64,000 nucleotides of DNA from Bacteroidota bacterium (GTDB lineage: Bacteria > Bacteroidota > Bacteroidia > Bacteroidales > UBA12481), in contig JABHCC010000142.1 of assembly GCA_018669475.1 (NCBI GenBank), positions 1 through 64,000 of the forward strand. The letters are read 5' to 3'. The notes under the pieces were generated by a model. It worked only from the letters and a program-made list of their open reading frames with translations, did no database searches and was not told where the DNA came from. This document shows positions 7,848 to 15,933 of this stretch, in pieces (the first letter of the stretch is position 1; each line of letters begins with the position of its first letter). The position numbers and the translations under genes were made by a program.

Positions 7848-8711
7848 ATGAACAGATTGACTTTTAGCTTTGTATTTTTTCTTGTTGTCCATGCTGGTTT
7901 TGGGCAGAACGACACAAAATTATTTCAACCTGAATTGGGAGTCTGCACCTCAATTAAGAATCACGAAATAGTTGCTGCGGCTGGCTTTGACTATATTGAA
8001 GAAGGCGTACAGCGTTTTTTAATTCCTGAGAAATCTGAGGAAGAATTTGAAAAGAACATGGCGATCCTGAAAGAATCCAGTATCCCGATAAAAGCTTGCA
8101 ACGGATTCATCCCAGGCAAATTTAAGACTACCGGGCCTGAGACCCATCATCCACAAATTCTGGAGTTTGCCGAAACAGCTTTCAGGCGAGCACAAATTGC
8201 AGGTATTCAACGCATTGTTTTTGGAAGCTCCGGATCTCGGAACTACCCTGATGGATTTGACAATAAAAAGGCCTGGAAGCAATTTGCTGCCTTATTAGCA
8301 CAAATGGGACCAATTGCGAAAAAATATGATGTTATAGTGGTAATTGAACCATTAAGAAAAGGTGAATCTAACCTGATCAATCGTGTTGACGAAGGTCTTA
8401 AATTAGCGATGATGGTCAATCATCCAAACATTCAGGTGCTTGGAGATGTGTTTCACATGATGAGAGAAGAAGAAGAACCAGCTTCATTTATTGAGGCCCG
8501 GAAACTACTTAAACACACACATATTGCCGAGATTGAGAAGCGTACTGCCCCAGGCCTGGCTGGTGATAATTTAGTTCCATATCTGCAGGCTCTTAAGCAG
8601 GCAGATTATGCAGGAGGAATATCAATTGAAGGAAGCTGGGGAGATAATTTCGAAAAAAATCTCATTATCGCCAGGGCATATTTACAGGGTCAAATCAATT
8701 CTCTTAACTAA
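7848..8711 (+). CDS. secreted sugar phosphate isomerase/epimerase-like TIM barrel
   Basis: 287 residues from the ATG at 7848; the upstream extension begins with TTG and breaks the signal peptide. A hydrophobic signal (TFSFVFFLVVHAGFG) precedes a xylose-isomerase-like TIM barrel. Barrel landmarks are LGVCTSIKNHEIVAAAGFDYIE, VIVVIEPLRKGESN, NIQVLGDVFHMMREEE, KHTHIAEI and GGISIEGSWGD, with E, D, H and E residues placed like the metal ligands of this superfamily. It probably acts on a sugar or sugar acid in the periplasm; the substrate cannot be assigned. The 3' end overlaps the convergent lipoprotein gene by four bases. Confidence 0.82.
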   Translation: MNRLTFSFVFFLVVHAGFGQNDTKLFQPELGVCTSIKNHEIVAAAGFDYIEEGVQRFLIPEKSEEEFEKNMAILKESSIPIKACNGFIPGKFKTTGPETHHPQILEFAETAFRRAQIAGIQRIVFGSSGSRNYPDGFDNKKAWKQFAALLAQMGPIAKKYDVIVVIEPLRKGESNLINRVDEGLKLAMMVNHPNIQVLGDVFHMMREEEEPASFIEARKLLKHTHIAEIEKRTAPGLAGDNLVPYLQALKQADYAGGISIEGSWGDNFEKNLIIARAYLQGQINSLN

Positions 8712-9376
8712 TATCTATAAACAAATTCTCCCAAAAGACTTGACATAACAGGGTTTCCCCTGAGCCAGAATTTCACTTCGTTTGTGCCATTTTGTTGAAT
8801 TGGTCTGAGACTAAATGTGAGCCACTCTCTGAGATATGCCTCGCACATGTCTCCATTACCAATATGCTCAAGCATTAAATGTAAATCACCACCTCCATCC
8901 AAACCAGATTCCAGAGCCCACAGATTGAACTGATGAATTGCACAGCCACCCGAATACCCAACATGCATGCGGAGAGTATCTCCATCTATAATAACTGAGT
9001 CTATTGAAAATAAATCCATCGAGGTTTCCCTACCAGGATAGTCACTTAAAAACCTCACCTGATCAGGTTTCTCAATAATCTGCCTAATCTCCAGAGTTGC
9101 ATACTGTATCTGCCCTAAGCCACAATTATAAACATCATCCACTTCTTTGGTTTTTATCCATACCTCCAGATTGTCAACCTTAAAAGCATCCGGCAGGTTT
9201 TCAACATGATATGAAACCCCCTCTACCAGTAACAACCAACCACATCCATCTACTTCAGGAGCACCTGTCCAATACACAACTCCCTCATACCAATTAGCAT
9301 CAACAGCAGGATCATCCTTATCGCATGAAACAGCAAAAAAAGCACTCAAAACAAATAACAAAACAAAAGTTCTCAT
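8708..9376 (-). CDS. lipoprotein of unknown function (GGC-x-H motif)
   Basis: 222 residues from the ATG at 9376, chosen because it gives a clean lipoprotein signal ending FAVSC (Cys18) followed by Asp/Lys; the longer frame puts a charged segment in front. The mature part is beta-rich, with paired cysteines (DGCGW, YNCGL) and a YSGGCAIHQFNLWALESG motif that I have seen as a conserved element of small Bacteroidota lipoproteins but cannot tie to a function. Last of four co-directional lipoprotein genes including a serpin, 77 bases after the previous one. Confidence 0.75.
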   Translation of the reverse strand: MRTFVLLFVLSAFFAVSCDKDDPAVDANWYEGVVYWTGAPEVDGCGWLLLVEGVSYHVENLPDAFKVDNLEVWIKTKEVDDVYNCGLGQIQYATLEIRQIIEKPDQVRFLSDYPGRETSMDLFSIDSVIIDGDTLRMHVGYSGGCAIHQFNLWALESGLDGGGDLHLMLEHIGNGDMCEAYLREWLTFSLRPIQQNGTNEVKFWLRGNPVMSSLLGEFVYRY

Positions 9377-9453
9377 AAATAATTTTTTAGTCCCAATTTT
9401 CAAATAATTCACCATTAAGCACTCACCCTTAACACTTTACACTCTATCGCTTC

Positions 9454-9963
9454 TTAATGCCATGGATAATAATCCCTATCATCACAAACCTTACCTGATT
9501 TTTGATTCACCAAATCAATATTAAAGATCAAAGGAGACTTCGGATCCTTCACAAATGGTTCAAGCATTTGAACTACATATTTCTTTGGCTTGACGTGGTG
9601 AACAGTTATATCCAGATTGTATAAGCAATTACAACGGCAAAGCTGCATTGAATCTCGTTCTGTTACCACAATTGTATCGCCAATGAAATCCAGACTTAAA
9701 AGGATCTCCTCGGGACAACAGTTGAAGCCGGCATTAAAATGTTGTAAGAGCAAGGTACTATCCCCATCATACTCCCACCAAACACATGACTGGCCAGGAC
9801 CAGGCTCATCAGTTTTAGATCCAAATTCTGAATTACACATCAGATCTGTCTCAATGGAAACATAAGGATCAGGCTGCACCGTATCCTCTTTATCACAGGC
9901 AGCAATCAGTGAGATAAAGGCGATTAAAAAAATTAGAAATATTGGAATATTATGCTTCATCAT
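9454..9963 (-). CDS. 8-cysteine lipoprotein, copy 1
   Basis: 169 residues. The lipoprotein signal ends LIAAC (Cys23). Mature features: MCNSEFGSK, an EYDGDS motif, HFNAGFNCCPEE, DTIVVTERD, LCRCNCLYNLDI and a C-terminal VCDDRDYYPWH. Apart from the lipidated Cys there are eight cysteines, an even number suggesting four disulfides or a metal site. The gene at 11277-11783 encodes a clear homologue with all eight cysteines in the same order. Starts 28 bases after the serpin stop, so probably the same operon. Function not recognised. Confidence 0.78.
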   Translation of the reverse strand: MMKHNIPIFLIFLIAFISLIAACDKEDTVQPDPYVSIETDLMCNSEFGSKTDEPGPGQSCVWWEYDGDSTLLLQHFNAGFNCCPEEILLSLDFIGDTIVVTERDSMQLCRCNCLYNLDITVHHVKPKKYVVQMLEPFVKDPKSPLIFNIDLVNQKSGKVCDDRDYYPWH

Positions 9964-9991
9964 GTAAATATTCTACATTATTATTATAATA

Positions 9992-11212
9992 CTATTCCAC
10001 TGCCGGATTCATAACCCGACCTACAAAAAGAATTGTTCCGGATGATTTCTCAGCAATCGCATACAGGAATGGCTTGTTGGCCGAAAAATAATTACCAATA
10101 CTGGTAAGATTAATCTCAACCGATGTAACCGCTGCAGCTTCAGTACCTTCTTCGTCAACCTCAATAAAAGTTTTATGCTTAACATCATTGATCAGTAATT
10201 GCCCCCCTTCAAGGATACCTGAAAAATCAGCAGCATTTGTAAAGGCCACTTCCATACCCATTCCCATTAAAGCCTCTTTCAGACTGATTTCATATGCAAA
10301 TTTAAATTTGGGTAGATTAACAGATACGTCTTTCATCTCAGTGAATCCATTCATCCAGACATTCCAATTTTGAGTAGTAAATGACTCAACTACATCTTTG
10401 ATTTCTTTATCATAATTCGGAACAAACAAAAACATACTCCAGTTTCCCTTGCCATATGGCAATTCCAGTGCAGTAAATAAATCGTTCTGCAGCATATTAG
10501 CATCTACTTCCATTTTCATCATCGGAACCTCAACGGATTGTTCTCCATTTAAAAAGAATGGACCATCTACTGTTGCCTTCTTATCAAACTCATATCTCCA
10601 TGCCCCTTTAAAATAGATTGCATTAATCAGGAACATGAATGAATCCGGAGTTATTTGCTCTACGATCTTATCAATTTTTTCGTGAGTCTTTTCCGACACC
10701 CAATCATTAATCACATCAATAGTAGCGGGATCAGAAAAGTCTAATGCTCTGACTGCTGCGTTATAATAATTCTCATTACGGCTGATAAAATCCGGCAGGA
10801 TCGTAAAATCATTCCTATACCAGATTGAGTTTGCAATTTCCAAAATCACTTGTGGATCATGCACCAATAAAGCATCAACTAACTGTTTATTCAATTGATT
10901 GATATCCTCTAGCGACAATCCTGTCATCTCCATAACCTGCTCCATAGCAAGTTTGGTTTCACCCTCAGCTCCGTTATATGTCATTGACAAAGCCAATGAA
11001 ACACTCAGTGGAGAAATCATTATGTTTTTTTCAGCCTCCTCATTAGCCAATACAGTCCTGAACAAATTAATGCCAAAAGCATTATCAGATTCAATTAACT
11101 CCTGAGACTTCAGAGGAAGATTCAGCGGCTTAGGCTCTCCAACATCGTCTTTATTACAAGACACAAATGTGATAAACAACAGCGCGATTATTGTAATTGA
11201 AAAGTATTTCAT
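9992..11212 (-). CDS. serpin-family protease inhibitor lipoprotein
   Basis: 406 residues from the ATG at 11212, where a lipoprotein signal ending FVSC (Cys19) begins; in-frame ATGs up to 11248 lie in a tandem repeat and would add MTK units before the signal. The body is a full serpin: ISPLSVSLALSMTYNGAEGET near the N-terminus, FINAIYFKGAW-like LINAIYFKGAW, LPKFKFAYEISLKEAL, and the hinge of the reactive-centre loop EVDEEGTEAAAVTSVEI followed by NKPFLYAI and TILFVGRVMNP. Small residues in the hinge (P15-P9) are the mark of inhibitory serpins. It probably traps proteases at the cell surface or in the periplasm. Flanked by the two 8-Cys lipoproteins. Confidence 0.92.
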   Translation of the reverse strand: MKYFSITIIALLFITFVSCNKDDVGEPKPLNLPLKSQELIESDNAFGINLFRTVLANEEAEKNIMISPLSVSLALSMTYNGAEGETKLAMEQVMEMTGLSLEDINQLNKQLVDALLVHDPQVILEIANSIWYRNDFTILPDFISRNENYYNAAVRALDFSDPATIDVINDWVSEKTHEKIDKIVEQITPDSFMFLINAIYFKGAWRYEFDKKATVDGPFFLNGEQSVEVPMMKMEVDANMLQNDLFTALELPYGKGNWSMFLFVPNYDKEIKDVVESFTTQNWNVWMNGFTEMKDVSVNLPKFKFAYEISLKEALMGMGMEVAFTNAADFSGILEGGQLLINDVKHKTFIEVDEEGTEAAAVTSVEINLTSIGNYFSANKPFLYAIAEKSSGTILFVGRVMNPAVE

Positions 11213-11214
11213 TT

Positions 11215-11272
11215 TTGTCATTTTAGTCATTTTAGTCATTTTAGTCATTAGTCATCAGTCATTGGTCATCAT
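11215..11272. repeat. TTTTAGTCA / GTCAT word repeat at the serpin 5' end
   Basis: On the minus strand three near-perfect 9-base units ATGACTAAA are followed by ATGACAAAA, and preceded by shorter GATGACC, AATGACT and GATGACT units. The in-frame part encodes M-T-K four times directly before the real signal peptide, so copy-number change in steps of nine bases keeps the frame and offers several ATG codons. Slippage could tune translation initiation. Confidence 0.8.
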
Positions 11273-11276
11273 CCTT

Positions 11277-11783
11277 CTAAGTCCCCCAGGGGTAATGTCC
11301 TCGGCTCACACATATTTCACCAGTATTTTCCTCTGTAAGAGAAATATGACCTTCAAGTTTTGCTTCCTCAGCCTGCCTCACATAAGGTTCATCAACAGTT
11401 ATTATGTATTCACCTGGTGGAACCGGCTGTATTGTGTAATTCATATCATATAAGCAATCACAATCACATACCCCCTCATCTTCTGATTCAAGAACAAAAA
11501 TGGTATCATTACGGATCTCCACATCAACCATAAATCTTTCAGGACAGCAATTAAATCCTGCATTGATATGTGAAATCGTCAATATACTATCCCCATCATA
11601 CTCGAAAATCAGGCAATCGGTATCAGAAGGATAATCTGATTCGCTTTTCATCCCAAACCCCTTACAATCACCAACTTCCTCAAGATTGACAAGTGGATTA
11701 TCCCAGATTTTGGGCTGCTCTTTGGCACATGCACACAACATCAGGAACAGTACAAAACTAAATGCACTATATATTTTGATCAT
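11277..11783 (-). CDS. 8-cysteine lipoprotein, copy 2
   Basis: 168 residues; lipoprotein signal ending LCAC (Cys19). It aligns along its length with the product of 9454-9963: FEYDGDSILTISHINAGFNC plus CPE, DTIFVLESED, VCDCDCLYDMNY, EPYVRQAEE and ICVSRGHYPWG correspond in order, including eight cysteines. Divergence is high outside these motifs, so the duplication is old or the proteins have different partners. First gene of the lipoprotein/serpin run, 64 bases before the serpin start. Function unknown; the constant association with a serpin here is the main clue. Confidence 0.78.
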   Translation of the reverse strand: MIKIYSAFSFVLFLMLCACAKEQPKIWDNPLVNLEEVGDCKGFGMKSESDYPSDTDCLIFEYDGDSILTISHINAGFNCCPERFMVDVEIRNDTIFVLESEDEGVCDCDCLYDMNYTIQPVPPGEYIITVDEPYVRQAEEAKLEGHISLTEENTGEICVSRGHYPWGT

Positions 11784-11796
11784 AACAAGTGTGTTT

Positions 11797-12729
11797 CTAC
11801 TGGTATACTGAAAGCAAATTTTGTACCACAGTTAAACCATTCACAAAAGAAGTTGGCTTAAAGTTAAGTTCCTTCTCTGCTTTATCCAGGATAAAACCGG
11901 TATCAGGTGGGCGTTTCCCCGCTTGCTCTAATGAAGCGGAACTAATCGGACTAATTAAAGACTCATCCAAACTAAAAAAGCGAGCAATTCTGAGGGAAAA
12001 ATCATAAACACTTCCATATTCATCCCCAGACAAATGATAGATCCCTTCTTTTTGGCCCTTAATAATTGAACCAATGCCATTTGCCAGGTCGTCAACCAGT
12101 GTTGGCATTCTGAACTGATCATTCACCACTCTGATTGCCTTTCCGGCTTCCAGAGAATTTTTGACCCAGAGAACAAGATTTGATCTGCTCATGGCTGGGG
12201 TTACCCCATAGACCAAAATTGTGCGTACAATTGACCAGGGTACTGAGAGCTTCATGGTAATTCTCTCCCCTGCCAGTTTTGATTCACCATAAATACTAAC
12301 AGGATCTACCTGGTCTTCTTCCCGATAAGGACCATTCTCCCCGCTAAAAACAAAATCTGTGGAGATATAAACTAAATGTGATCCACATCTCCCTGCCAGC
12401 TTTGCGATATTTCTAGTAGCATCTACATTTATTGATTCACAATCTGCCGGATTCAATTCACAAGGATCTACCTGTGTCATAGCAGCAGCATGAACGATTA
12501 CATCCGGCAGGATATCTTTGGCCAGCTTATTGACAGCAGCTTCTTCAGTTAAATCAAGCTGAATAAATGTATATCCATCCTGATCAGGATAAACATTGGG
12601 AGAACGGGATAGAGCAAATAATTGATAATCCGGATTCCCTCTCAGAATCTTAATAAGGTTCTGACCCAATAATCCATTTGAACCTGTAATCAGTACCTTT
12701 TTAATATTATGAACCACTTCCTTCGACAA
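11797..12729 (-). CDS. RmlD-like dTDP-4-dehydrorhamnose reductase family SDR
   Basis: 310 residues, extended short-chain dehydrogenase. The Rossmann motif is VLITGSNGLLGQNLIKIL (GxxGxxG). ADVIVHAAAMTQVDPCE-like PDVIVHAAAMTQVDPCE and YISTDFVFSGENGPY follow, and the catalytic Tyr-Lys is in PVSIYGESKLAGE. This is the RmlD subfamily signature, but no rmlA, B or C lies nearby, so the sugar substrate is uncertain. It overlaps the end of the potassium channel gene by 23 bases, so the two are co-transcribed. Confidence 0.85.
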   Translation of the reverse strand: MSKEVVHNIKKVLITGSNGLLGQNLIKILRGNPDYQLFALSRSPNVYPDQDGYTFIQLDLTEEAAVNKLAKDILPDVIVHAAAMTQVDPCELNPADCESINVDATRNIAKLAGRCGSHLVYISTDFVFSGENGPYREEDQVDPVSIYGESKLAGERITMKLSVPWSIVRTILVYGVTPAMSRSNLVLWVKNSLEAGKAIRVVNDQFRMPTLVDDLANGIGSIIKGQKEGIYHLSGDEYGSVYDFSLRIARFFSLDESLISPISSASLEQAGKRPPDTGFILDKAEKELNFKPTSFVNGLTVVQNLLSVYQ

Positions 12730-13747
12730 TTGATCTTAGTTTTTTGATTTGATCAGGGGAACCAAGCACGAATAATTTATCATCGCAATTAACGCTGTTA
12801 TCCGGTGAAGGATTAAATATATATTCTCCTGATTTAGATTTTATTCCAATGATGGTTGCACCTGAATTTGTTCTCAACTGAAGATCTTTTATAGAACCTT
12901 TTAAAAAGCAATCATCTATATAGTTCCCATCAATCTCTTCTAGTTTCACCTTAGATTCTGTCTGCAACAATATATTATCAATAAATTCGACAACATCGGG
13001 CTGAGCAACCAATTTAGCCATACGAATTCCACCAATTCTATCGGGCATTATAACATTATCGGCTCCGGCCCGCTTGATTTTAACATCAGAATGATCTTCA
13101 GATGCCCTGGATATAATCCTAAGATTGGGGTTTAAGCTTCTCGCAGATATTACAACGAAAGTATTATCAGCATCACTTGGTAAAGTAGTAATCAGGGCCT
13201 CAGCTTTCTGGATCCCTGCCCTTTCGAGAATTTCGTCATGAGTGGCATCACCTTGAACAAAAGTTTTCACACCATCTTCATTCAAACGTTGAATGACATC
13301 ATCATTTGATTCAATAACAATAAATGAGTATTTATGGTCCATCAATTCAATTGTAGCCTGTTTCCCGTTTCGTCCGTATCCGCAGATAATAACATGCCCT
13401 TTCATACGCTTTATTCTTCTGTCGAGTTTTCTGTTAAAATAATAATCTCTGAAACCTCCATCAATGATAAACTTTGAGAAAGTACCCAGCACATAGGCAA
13501 ATATCCCGATAGAAGCAAAAAGTAAAAACACCGTAAAATAATGCCCCGGTGCTGACAGTGGCTTAACTTCATTAAACCCAACTGTTGACATTGTAATCAC
13601 CGTCATATACAGGGCCTGTTCGAAAGAATAGCCTTCGATTAACTCATAACCAATTATCCCGATGAAGATAACGGTTACAAGTAACACAATAGCTACCAAA
13701 GTATTACTCACGTGGTTATTCAGCCTTGCCTTCCTTCTCCCTGACAC
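12707..13747 (-). CDS. two-TM potassium channel with RCK (TrkA-N/TrkA-C) domains
   Basis: 346 residues. Two membrane helices (about 14-37 and 69-92) flank a pore loop with MSTVGFNEVKPL. The cytoplasmic part is a TrkA-N/RCK domain starting VIICGYGRNGK, with the acidic ribose-binding position VIES, then a TrkA-C domain near the C-terminus (ATIIGIKSKSGEYIFNPSP). This is the Kch/MthK-like layout for ligand-gated K+ conductance. The selectivity filter reads TVGFN where TVGYG is usual; TVGF occurs in bacterial homologues, but Asn after it is unusual. Downstream the gene overlaps the RmlD-like gene. Confidence 0.9.
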   Translation of the reverse strand: MSGRRKARLNNHVSNTLVAIVLLVTVIFIGIIGYELIEGYSFEQALYMTVITMSTVGFNEVKPLSAPGHYFTVFLLFASIGIFAYVLGTFSKFIIDGGFRDYYFNRKLDRRIKRMKGHVIICGYGRNGKQATIELMDHKYSFIVIESNDDVIQRLNEDGVKTFVQGDATHDEILERAGIQKAEALITTLPSDADNTFVVISARSLNPNLRIISRASEDHSDVKIKRAGADNVIMPDRIGGIRMAKLVAQPDVVEFIDNILLQTESKVKLEEIDGNYIDDCFLKGSIKDLQLRTNSGATIIGIKSKSGEYIFNPSPDNSVNCDDKLFVLGSPDQIKKLRSIVEGSGS

Positions 13748-13798
13748 TAATTTCGATTTAATGGTTCAAGCTAAAAATAATAAAATTACCTTGATAAA

Positions 13799-15061
13799 TT
13801 ACTCCCGGATGGTGAGCCGGCCGAGACTGCACTGCAAACATCGCCTGTTAACACAAAATTCTTTATACAAGTATAGAAATGTTTGTGAGTAAAAAGCATT
13901 TGGAATTCTGAATCCGGCTTCTTTCCAGTTCCGCAAAATACTGTTATCCTCAGGAGGAATTTGCTCCAGCTGCTCCAACCAGTCCCTGATCGCTTCTTCT
14001 TCTCCATGCTGCTGCCGATAAAAGGCTGTAAAAGGCAATACCACATTTATTTGCAGTAATCCATTAGCAATATGGCCAATACTTGTATTTGGTTTTTTCG
14101 CTTTTCGTCCAAAATCTATATGCCTACTCCAATAAGAGGATATTGTTGCATCGAAATTGAGCCCGGATGATTGAGATCCTGGGGACAACAATAATTCAAA
14201 ATAATCATGGCGATTGTAAAGCCAGGCCGCCAATTGAGCAATTCTGACTGCAGGTTGATTTCCCGGACGAGTGCGTTTTCTGTTCCAGTTGTAATCTGTT
14301 GGCTTCTTTAAGTGATACTTCTCCCTCATGTATGCATATTCTTTACTAATAGCAAGAGCATATGGATCAGGATTTTGCTCTGGAATCATTCCTGCCTGTC
14401 CGAATAATAAACACTCTAATTGAAATAAATTCTCCAGATTTTTCTCCAGTATCTGATGGTCAATTGATCTGGCAAGAATTTCAAAATTCTCATGATTTTT
14501 CCCAAAGCCAAACCCTCTGAATAACACTCGCAAGGACAAATTCTTCCATCCTCCACGATTCTCTTCAAGACCAGCTGACATGCTCTCAATTTTGGATTGC
14601 AGTCTGTTAACACCCATTGCTACAAGAGCAGTTTCGACATGTATTGTTGGTATTGATTTCCATGCAGATCCACAGGGTATTGGCGATATATTGTTCACCA
14701 TTGCCATGTAAGTATCGAAATAACATTCATCCACCTCAAGCTCAATGGCAGGAATTATACTACCGCCTGTTGTGTAAACTGCTTTGTCGAGTTGATAAAC
14801 AACATGGAGGATAACCTGGTCATAATGAGGATCATGCTGATGCTGGTGCTGATACCAATCCGAGGCTTTAAGATGTATTTCAACATGCCCGATCCACTCA
14901 GCCTTACCGATTCTGATTCGGGCATTCAGAAAATCAGGTCCGGAATCTCTGTTAAGCCAACCTGCTTTGATTACAGTAACATCAAAGCCCTCAGAAGTTG
15001 AAAGAGATTTTTGACGATAAAGACCATAACGCCAAATGTAATGTAAGAATTCTTCTGTCAT
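13799..15061 (-). CDS. DUF2851 family protein
   Basis: 420 residues matching the DUF2851 family, widespread in Bacteroidota and of unknown function. Recognisable stretches are EFLHYIWRYGLY, GWLNRDSGPDFLNARIRIG, WIGHVEIHLKASDW and the histidine-rich HQHQHDPHYDQVILHVVY. The C-terminus carries a cysteine cluster (CVNRRCLQC) that may bind metal. The arrangement of E, H and D residues suggests a nuclease-like metal site, but that is inference. It lies between the channel gene and pyrF on the same strand with gaps of about 50 bases. Confidence 0.85.
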   Translation of the reverse strand: MTEEFLHYIWRYGLYRQKSLSTSEGFDVTVIKAGWLNRDSGPDFLNARIRIGKAEWIGHVEIHLKASDWYQHQHQHDPHYDQVILHVVYQLDKAVYTTGGSIIPAIELEVDECYFDTYMAMVNNISPIPCGSAWKSIPTIHVETALVAMGVNRLQSKIESMSAGLEENRGGWKNLSLRVLFRGFGFGKNHENFEILARSIDHQILEKNLENLFQLECLLFGQAGMIPEQNPDPYALAISKEYAYMREKYHLKKPTDYNWNRKRTRPGNQPAVRIAQLAAWLYNRHDYFELLLSPGSQSSGLNFDATISSYWSRHIDFGRKAKKPNTSIGHIANGLLQINVVLPFTAFYRQQHGEEEAIRDWLEQLEQIPPEDNSILRNWKEAGFRIPNAFYSQTFLYLYKEFCVNRRCLQCSLGRLTIRE

Positions 15062-15115
15062 ACCAATATGCTTTTATTGGTATAGATGCAGAAACAGATA
15101 TTGAATGGAAAAAGA

Positions 15116-15928
15116 TTAGAAGAAACTTGCCATTTTTTCCTGAATATTCTTTGCAGCAATAGAAGCCTTCTTATCAAAATCACTTTCAGAAGAAGCAAAA
15201 ATTATACCGCGGGAGCTGTTGATTAAAAGTCCACCATGATCATTTTTGCCATGGCTTAACACTCCCTCCAGATCTCCTCCTTGTGCTCCTACACCTGGAA
15301 CCAGAAGAAAATGATCAGGTATTAGCTTTCTTATATTTGACAAATATTTGCTTTGAGTTGCACCGACCACATACATTACATTATCAGTTGTACCCCATTC
15401 ACTACTTGAGAGAATAACCTCTTCATATAGGAATCGCATATTCTCTAAACGCTGCAATTCAAAATCCTTTGAACCCTGATTACTGGTAAGAGCTAGAATA
15501 ATTACCCACTTATCCTGATAATCCAGGAATGGCTCGATGGAATCCCGCCCCATATAAGGAGAAAGTGTCACTGCATCAAAGTCAAAGTGGACAAAATATG
15601 CCCTGGCATACTGACTGGCAGTATTGCCAATATCTCCACGCTTGGCATCTGCAATGATAAAAATTGATGGATCCACTGATCTTATATGATCAACAGTTTT
15701 TTCCAGACTAATCCATCCCTTCGTTCCTAATGACTCATAAAAAGCAAGGTTTGGTTTATAGGCAACGGTATACTGATGGCTTGCATCAATAATAGCACGA
15801 TTGAATTCAAAAACAGGATCAGAACTACTTTTTACTATGTCAGGGAGTTTCTGTATATCTGAATCCAGACCTACACACAGACAAGATTTTTTCCTCCGGA
15901 TCTCAGTAAATAGTTCCCTGCGATTCAT
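15116..15928 (-). CDS. pyrF: orotidine 5'-phosphate decarboxylase
   Basis: 270 residues from the ATG at 15928; a TTG nine bases earlier is less likely. Type 2 OMP decarboxylase of the longer Bacteroidota/mycobacterial form. CVGLDSDIQKLP gives the first substrate Asp, KPNLAFYESLG the Lys, and DAKRGDIGNTASQYA the catalytic D-x-K-x-x-D. VTLSPYMG and LVPGVGAQGGD complete the barrel. It catalyses the last step of UMP synthesis. It starts 5 bases after the prfA stop, so it is translated from the same mRNA as release factor 1. Confidence 0.95.
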   Translation of the reverse strand: MNRRELFTEIRRKKSCLCVGLDSDIQKLPDIVKSSSDPVFEFNRAIIDASHQYTVAYKPNLAFYESLGTKGWISLEKTVDHIRSVDPSIFIIADAKRGDIGNTASQYARAYFVHFDFDAVTLSPYMGRDSIEPFLDYQDKWVIILALTSNQGSKDFELQRLENMRFLYEEVILSSSEWGTTDNVMYVVGATQSKYLSNIRKLIPDHFLLVPGVGAQGGDLEGVLSHGKNDHGGLLINSSRGIIFASSESDFDKKASIAAKNIQEKMASFF

Positions 15929-15933
15929 AAAAG

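Noticed and set aside
7721-7915. Minus-strand frame before the TIM-barrel gene
   Set aside because: It spans the rpsO promoter and the GGGAATC repeat and lies antisense to the isomerase signal peptide.
11797-12729. Part of a dTDP-rhamnose operon
   Set aside because: No rmlA, rmlB or rmlC nearby; the gene is coupled to a K+ channel gene, so no symbol was given.
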